Shown here: one piece after another, positions 57,093-64,000 of the stretch
Position numbering within the stretch: position 1 is the first letter of the stretch
How the letters are laid out: each line of letters begins with the position of its first letter
Assembly (NCBI GenBank): GCA_033239525.1
Contig: BSYO01000025.1
Coordinates: 2,762,001 to 2,826,000, forward strand
From: Nepenthes gracilis
Taxonomy: Eukaryota; Streptophyta; Magnoliopsida; Caryophyllales; Nepenthaceae
Direction of reading: 5' to 3'
Length of the DNA: 64,000 bases
The notes under the pieces: model-generated
Seen by the model: only the letters and a program-made list of their open reading frames with translations
Database searches by the model: none
Told to the model about the DNA's origin: nothing
Program-made: the position numbers and the translations under genes

Positions 57093-57856
57093 TGAGCTAG
57101 TTGGGTGACAAATTGCTGAGCCGTTATGCAATTGCGTGTGCTTGTCATAGCCACCATGATTGTCGGCGAATATCCTTTCATTTTCTGGGTAATCCTTTAG
57201 TCGCAATTATGATAGTTGCCTTTTGAGAAAGATCTGCTTGGTTGGCGTTGACAAGTCAGGCTGTCAAGTAGCTACTGCAGTCCATCCCCTGGCAGGGGCA
57301 TGTGGGCATGCTGGCTGAGTTGGAGCTGATGGACAGGCGCACATGGGCCTGCCCACAGGCCATGGGTCGCCAAGCCACGTAAGCTAAGTTGCGCAAGCAA
57401 CTCAGTGGGCCTTTTGCTGGGCTTGAAGAAACTTCTGACGGGCTACGAATCTACTGGAATTTGGACTTTGGGTCAGCCCACGACACTCAACCTACCAATG
57501 ATATTTTTTTTCGTGATAAAGAATCGATCAACCATCATTTTATGAGCCGTTGTATGTTTATTGTCGAAAATAAATAAGACAAAATTTGGAATTTGGGTCG
57601 GCCCACGGTATTGAACCCACCAATGATTTCTTTTCATGATAAAAAATCGATCAACCATCATTTTATGAGCCGTTGTATGTTTATTGCCGAAAATAAATAA
57701 GATAAAAAATGAATAAATATATATTTTATGTAAATAAGGAGAGAATAAATATTATATTTATTTCAACTGAACAATAAATAACTATTATACGAGGGAATAT
57801 TGAAGAAACAAAGATTTAGTTGTGACTGATGGTGAAGGTTGCAGTTTCTAGATGTC

Positions 57857-58040
57857 ACTACAAAAAAAAAAGTTTTTTAGTGATAAAAAATTAATGACAA
57901 ATATATTTTTATCACTATTAATAATCAATATAAACAATTTAGTGATAAAAATATAATTTTATCACTAAAATTTTAAAATTAAATAAATACTAAATTTTAA
58001 AAAATAAAATAATTAATACTAAATAATAAAAATAAGAGTG
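57857..58040 (+). mobile_element. CACTA-type end, copy B
   Basis: CACTACAAAAAAAAAA then tttttagtgataaa, ttttatcactatt, tttagtgataaaaa, as in copy A. It interrupts the C-terminal half of the pseudogene. Confidence 0.6.
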
Positions 58041-58044
58041 ACAA

Positions 58045-58255
58045 AAATGCCTTTAGTGCACCCATTAGAGATTAGAAGGGAAGGACATAGAACATCGAAC
58101 CCATCAATAAGGGACATATCAAAAAAGTCCAAGTTGTCGAACTGGTTCAATAAGTACTCGGCCAACGTGTTAGCGTGGAACCATAGCCTTGGCATTGGAG
58201 CAACCCACTTCAGTCACCAATATGGCATTGGAAGCATAGTTAGCCAAGGTAAATT
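58045..58255 (-). pseudogene. Thaumatin-like protein pseudogene f
   Basis: Sister of pseudogene d, truncated at both sides in the same way. The NLDFFDMSL region is still in frame here, whereas d lost a T. It has its own one-base loss near 58088 (gacatagaac versus gacataggaac). The independent lesions show both decayed after the segmental duplication. Confidence 0.85.
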
Positions 58256-58256
58256 A

Positions 58257-60714
58257 TGTCATGACAGTGGATAAAAAAGCAAGTAATATAAATAATCAAT
58301 AATAACTTAAATTTACAAAATAATCCCAAAATAAAACAATATCAAACACAATATCCAAATCAGGGTTGCACCCGATGAAATACCAAATAGCATTATTAGT
58401 AATACACAAAACAATCATCATAGGATCACTCCAAACTATCCATCCGAATATCATAACTAGTTATAACCTGCTCAAAATATGCATAAGAAAAAATGACAAA
58501 TTCGAAACAATATAAATCCACACTACCGACCCAACATAACCAAAATGGCACAATCCAAAGCATGTTTCCATCATAATACAGTACACAATTATCAACTAAT
58601 ACATGGTTCCTTCAAATTTTATAATTGCGATAAAACAAGAATATAACCCAACTATAAATTCAATAATCACAAGGTATTAACAAAATCACTACCAATGATA
58701 TCGTTTGAGCTCCCTACAATGTATCTGTAACCCTCTAACTTGAAAGTGTTGAAAACAATAAAAACGTAAATCAAATACTTAACAAGTATTGGCATATAAA
58801 TATATAAGGAATCGATTAATTCATAATCAGTGCGAAGTGACATGTTCATAAAAATTGGTACAAAATCTTAAAGAACCGAAATCTAAATATTAAATATGAC
58901 AAATTAGCAAATATCTAAATATGATCTCATAAATGTAGCATCATATGCAAAATGTATAATCCAAAAAGAAAGGCCAAACAATCCAAAAGTACGAAACTAT
59001 CCAAATTTGATATCCAAATCCAAACGACTATCAAAATTTACACATCTCAAATCAAAGTTTTGAGTATCAAAATTAAATACAGATATAAACATATCAAAAA
59101 GATAAAATATGCTCAAATTAAAAAATTAATGACCGAAAGACTGATTTGACAAAGGATTATACATATTTTTGGTAACCTTAGGTTAAATAATTACTGTTTA
59201 GACCTATAATGTAACGTCTCCGGAGCATCCGCACTGACGATATTGTCCGCTTTGGACCGTCCCCTGCCGCCGAAGCCGTCACAGGGCGCCTCACGGTTTT
59301 GTTCCTGGCAGACCCTTACAGGCCCCCAAAACGCATCGCCAATGAAAGAGGTATCCACACCCTTTATCAGGCATGCTTCGTTCCCCTCCCCATCCGATGT
59401 AGGACTCTACATATAAATTGGCTATCTATATATTCTTCCCTATAGACGGCAATAGATGCCATTTTATTTTGTCAACTATAGATGATAATTGTAATCCTCA
59501 AGACTATTTAAATATATTAGGATATCCAAATATATAAATTCTGTTCAATTTCTTAAGATGGGTTTCATAAAATATCAAATAGGGAATGATTTCTATAACA
59601 AATGTCTAAAAGTTTTCTTATCTGGTAAAAAAGTATAAAATTTTTACTCCGGAGAAATATAAATACAAAATTTTTTACTCAGAGAAAAAATACAAATATC
59701 AAATCAAATACACCTAATTGAAAACGCATATATGGAATACTACATGTAAGGCTCATATACATGTTTTCATAACTTTTCTATACAAATATTTTTAATATAA
59801 GTCTAACATATTCAAAATAGTTACTCATTTTGTTTAAATCTTTAAACTTTTTAAATGTTTAGTAAAATCAAGTAAAAACCTCAAACTTCTCGATAAGACT
59901 ACATGTATGTATGAGAAATTAAAATGAGGCATGTAAAAATGATTTACATGTATAATAAAATCATCAAATATAAGCAAAATTAAAAAAATAAAATAAATTA
60001 AGGATATAGTCTAAGAATACTTACTATTAACATTTAATGTGATAGATCTGATCAAAAAATATTTTAAAATATTTAAATTTTTAAATATTCAATAAAATCA
60101 AGTAAAAACCTCAAACTACTCAATAAAACTACATGCATGTATGTGGAATCAAAATGGGACATATAAAAATAATATGCATGTATAATAAAATTATCAAATA
60201 TTAGTAAAACTAGAAAAAAAAAAGATAATAAATTAAGGATAGGATCTAACGATACTTACTATTAATATTTTATATGACAGATCTGATTAAAAGATATTTT
60301 AAAATTCTTCTTCTTCTCTTCTTTCCCTTCTCTTTCTTTTTTTCTTTCTCTTTCTTCTTGTGCAAAATGCCCGAAAACAGTGTGCTAATCTTTATATAGA
60401 TGAATCGGTATTTGAATGCCATCACAAGCACGTGCCAGGTGCTGCAAGTAATCGTAGTTGCACACAAGTGCCACCTCAAACGCAAGTAATCTACCAAAAT
60501 CATGCTCAAACAGTGTAGAGGCTTTTCTCAGGTGCGTCCGAATTGCCAAAAGTGCGTACAAGTGCGCATCAGACATACTTTAGGCATCAAGCCTACTTTC
60601 TTCTTCGAATTTTTTTTTAAAATTTACAATACATAACTATTTTTAATATATTCAAAATAATTTTAAAATAAATTAACAATATCAAATTAATTAAATAAAA
60701 AATCGAGTGTTACA
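58257..60714 (-). mobile_element. Solo LTR, copy B, carrying a nested small LTR
   Basis: Same as 32691-34939. Flanks aatta (58252-58256) and tatta (60715-60719). The extra length is almost exactly the 202-bp insertion plus its 5-bp TSD. Confidence 0.75.
59210..59411 (+). mobile_element. TRIM-like solo LTR, 202 bp
   Basis: tgtaacgtct...ggactctaca, TG...CA ends, GC-rich in an AT-rich setting, with gatattgtccgctttgg and cctcacggttttgtt motifs seen in the short LTRs of plant TRIM elements. Flanked by perfect tataa (59205-59209, 59412-59416). Copy A has the empty site gacctataaacgggcc near 33640-33655. Confidence 0.85.
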
Positions 60715-60719
60715 TATTA

Positions 60720-63715
60720 TGCAGTGATAAATTAATTGTTCAATGAATTCACTGAAAAATAAGTATTGGTCTATTTGTTATGGAATTCTTTTCTTGAATA
60801 CACCAATTAAGTATAACAATTACATAAATTTATAGACTGATTTAAATTATAAAATTAATACTAACCTTTTACCTAATTTATTAGGTTCTTAATATATTTG
60901 TTTCTTACTATAATATCATAGTCATATTAACGAAATATGTATGAATTTGATCCTTAAAACACTTTATTTATAAATAACTATCTCATAGCATATGATATGA
61001 CATAGGTAAATACATACATGAATGGTGCATGAGGTTATAAGACCGTTCTTGGACATCTACCTAACAGTATATTTTAAATTTATTGGTTTATTGATTGAAT
61101 AAAGATACTATCAGATATTAACTAATAATATATATATGCATTAAATTGGATTAATTAATCACCCTATTTTAGCTACTATAAAATGATTTTATTTTAATTA
61201 TTAAAATAATTATATAATTATTAGTTTACTATTATCTCTACTAATATCATGTTTACCCTTCAAGCTTCTTTTTTATTGTTTGGGTTTGATTTTTCTTATT
61301 TGCCAAATTTCTTCTATAACTTCCATTTTCCTTTTGCGTTGATCGATTACTTTCTTACTTTTCCACCATTTAGCCTTCATTTTGAACTAGCCATAGCTAT
61401 CTTGATGGACCAATTCCTGTCATGATCTACGATCTAACCGGGTTGGGGTGGCTTCATCTTTTTAACAGATGGAGATTGTTTTTCTTCATATTTTAATCAT
61501 CTATTTTAAAATAAATTACTATAATTTAATAGTTAATTTTAATTAATTTTTTTATATTTTAAAAAATATTTAAATTATAACTATTTATTTAAATATCAAT
61601 GTCTTAAATTAGGAGAGAAATGAGTTCCATCCCTTTAAGAGATGGAGCCTCCCTAATCCCTGATCTAATGTTGTAGGACGATTACTATAGTGTGTTATAT
61701 AGTTAGGTTAATATAACTTTTATAAATATTTATTCACGCAACTTTGAAAGTCATATTAAGTTGTTTCAATGTTCAAATGTTCCTTTTATATTTTTAATAG
61801 TAAGTAATGCTCATTCCCTATTTTATTGATTTGGGTTAAATTCTAGTTATATAAATTTGTCTATAAAGACCAAACACCTGATAAAATAAGCTACAATAAT
61901 AAAAATTAAATTCGTAATTATAAGTTTGATTAAACTACACTAAAATTTGTATAGCCAATTACATAAGTTCTTATAGATATAAATGCAATATTTTAAAGGG
62001 GCAATGGTGATTCCATAACATGTAAATAGGATTTAATTTTGTTACATGTGACTTAATTAAAAATATTTACTTCAACCCACAAAATTAATTAATGATTTTA
62101 AATGACACAAATTATTTTAAAAACACATTTAAATTGTCTAAAAATAAGCAACCTATTTTTTTTTATTCTAAAATTTCCTTCTTTTTTCCCCCTAAGTAAA
62201 TAAAATTTTGTACCCATTCAAAGAAGTCACAACCATGTTATAAGGAATAACTCTTTCTTTCACTCGTTGATCTAACATTGGCATAGAAGAAGTGCTAAGA
62301 AGATGAGCGATTCTAATGTGAGAGATATAATATAATGAGATGTTTTTAGCCTAATCTATATTAAGTCATTGCCTTTCTTACATCTACGAGAAAAATAGGG
62401 AACTACAATAGAACAATTGAGCATTCATCTTTTAGAAGTGCATTTAGAATTACAATTTATTTCATTTGAAAATGTTATGACATAGTGTTCAACCAATAAT
62501 TAATTTTTTTTTTCAAAATTTATTATTCATTTTATCTGAAATTTTCTTGATGATGAACTTCTCATGCCACCTAAAGACAATACTCATATTAAATCATTTA
62601 TTTTGATGCGGTGGAGATTGAATTTTAATTTTTGATTGAGTTATTGGTCTATTGTGGTGTTCTTATTTTTTAAAACTCCTTTAGTCAATTTTGGATGGGT
62701 GTGTGTAGGTGCTTTTTTTTTTTTTTTAATTTTTGATAGCGTAGTTTGCCACCCTTCTTTTTGAGGGGCATTGTTTGTTTAGATTTGATAGTTTAATACA
62801 ATTATTTACTTACTGAAAAAAATATATATTATAAAAATATATTTTAATATTTTTTTAGATATTTTTAATAATGTGATATTTTATTAATATATCTATTCAT
62901 ATTAACAGACCTAGATAAAAGTTTACAGTTGATAAATATCTTGTTTTTACAAAAATTTTAAAAATAATTAAAAAATATTCCAAAACATTTCATAAAATGA
63001 GGCTGCGAGGAAGGATTATAAGTGTTAAGATCTTATGAGATTTAAAATTATTTTTATGAAATCTTAAATTATCATATTATCAACAAATTAGCAAATTAAA
63101 AATATTAATAATATATCCAAATTTATATTTAATATTTATTTCGCAATCCATTTTTTCTACATTAACATCATCCTTCTTTCTTAATGAGAGTTATAGGATT
63201 TTATATATAAGTCTTTATCTAAATTTTTTTTAAAAATTTATATTTAAAATCAGAATAAATGAGAAGTTCAAAAAATTCCACCAATTCACATTTGAAAGCT
63301 GCCATTATGTTATTTCAAGAAAAAACGCCGCCTTATCCGCACGTATGTTATAGATAGTTTTGTTATTTGTAAAATAAAATTAATTTTTTAATTACATAAG
63401 TATTATTATTTTTATTAAAGATTAAAATTACTAAAAAATAATTTTTTATAAAAATATAATAAAATCATATAATAAATTCCTAAATAAATAAATAAATAAA
63501 TAAATATCACTTCATTTAAAATAATTATAATATCAACTTTATTCAATATAAAAAACAAATATGTCAAATCTACGACATTTTCATATCAAGGGATACAAGC
63601 ACGACATAAAATTCCAAATTAACTTTTCTTTTAGTTTATATTCACATGTATAATATTAATATTTAATTAAAAAAATAGAAAGTACATACTACAATTCATT
63701 CGTCCCAGTAATTTT
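60720..63715. repeat. Upstream thaumatin flank in copy B
   Basis: Same flank as copy A, no coding sequence and no promoter-proximal part. Confidence 0.75.
61439..61660. mobile_element. Mutator-type MITE, 222 bp (copy B)
   Basis: Same element as 35662-35883, same length. Left TSD has drifted to cgatctaac (61430-61438); the right is tgatctaat (61661-61669). Confidence 0.85.
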
Positions 63716-64000
63716 ACATATACGACCATTTAGAGCCAATATGATTTATTGTATCTTTATGACCGTCCAAGAAATACTTTCTATAGTCTAATATATCGCC
63801 TAAAATTATATCAATATTATAATTTATTTATTTATTAGCTGGCAAGACGAGCTTTGGCTTTCATATCTATTAATAGGATTATTTTCTCTGCTTTGATAAT
63901 TTATTATTAAATAAATAATTATAATGTAATTATTTTAAAATAATTAATTTTAATATTTTTTTATTTTTATTAAAAAATATAATAGAACTATCCAAAATCT
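63716..64000. repeat. Window end: cluster flank plus truncated fold-back
   Basis: 63716-63845 continues in parallel with 43990-44100; from about 63847 it matches 44584 onward (gacgagc then tttcatatctatt). Cut by the window end. Confidence 0.6.

Larger units (their letters stand above)
57093..63715. repeat. Segmental duplication copy B
   Basis: Direct repeat of 31532-37850, offset about 25.6 kb at the left and 25.9 kb at the right. The offset grows because of the 202-bp LTR insertion and an (AAAT)n expansion near 63480-63508. It ends near caattcattcgtcccagtaat; to the right, sequence continues in the flank style of gene 2 (gaccgtccaagaaa, near 63762). Confidence 0.9.

Overview
The window is plant nuclear DNA, almost certainly a eudicot. 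It is very AT-rich and intergenic, packed with LTR retrotransposons and other transposons, and carries only two intact host genes. Both encode osmotin-type thaumatin-like (PR-5) proteins: 25727-26404 and 40656-41333, minus strand, 225 residues each, with signal peptide and 16 cysteines. No tRNA, rRNA or CRISPR signal was seen. The species cannot be named from the sequence.

Layout. 1-8049: minus-strand Ty3/gypsy element of Tat type. It has a 5' LTR, PBS, broken gag, RT, double RNase H and integrase, plus an extra ORF on the opposite strand. Its 3' LTR lies outside the window. 8050-12413: thaumatin-like pseudogene and flank. 12414-18771: second Tat-like element, minus strand, with 1042-bp LTRs, gag remnant, no pol, a 42-bp minisatellite and a long antisense ORF. 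19028-20421: solo LTR of the first family. 20430-25700: AT-rich flank copies, another pseudogene and a Mutator-type MITE. 25727-28360: intact gene 1 and its upstream flank. 28365-31935: GC-rich degraded retroelement block. 31532-37850: copy A of a large duplication. 38990-44410: flank copies around intact gene 2. 44580-48790: MITE-like hairpin and CACTA transposon remnant. 48830-55274: orphan flank copy, repeats and LTR-type DNA. 55661-57092: fragment of an endogenous caulimovirid (movement-protein region). 57093-63715: copy B of the large duplication.

The unifying theme is a PR-5 cluster that expanded by repeated local duplication of a unit made of a minus-strand gene plus several kb of upstream DNA. 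At least six coding copies remain (two intact, four broken), together with orphan flanks. Because the flanks are paralogous, several insertions can be matched to an empty site inside the same window, giving exact ends, target-site duplications and a relative order of events.

The most unusual feature is the antisense ORF shared by the two Tat-type elements. Each has a G-box upstream, an N-terminal domain resembling Pfam Transposase_28, a coiled-coil C-terminus and a short GT-AG intron at the same place. In the first element removing that intron joins the two halves in frame.
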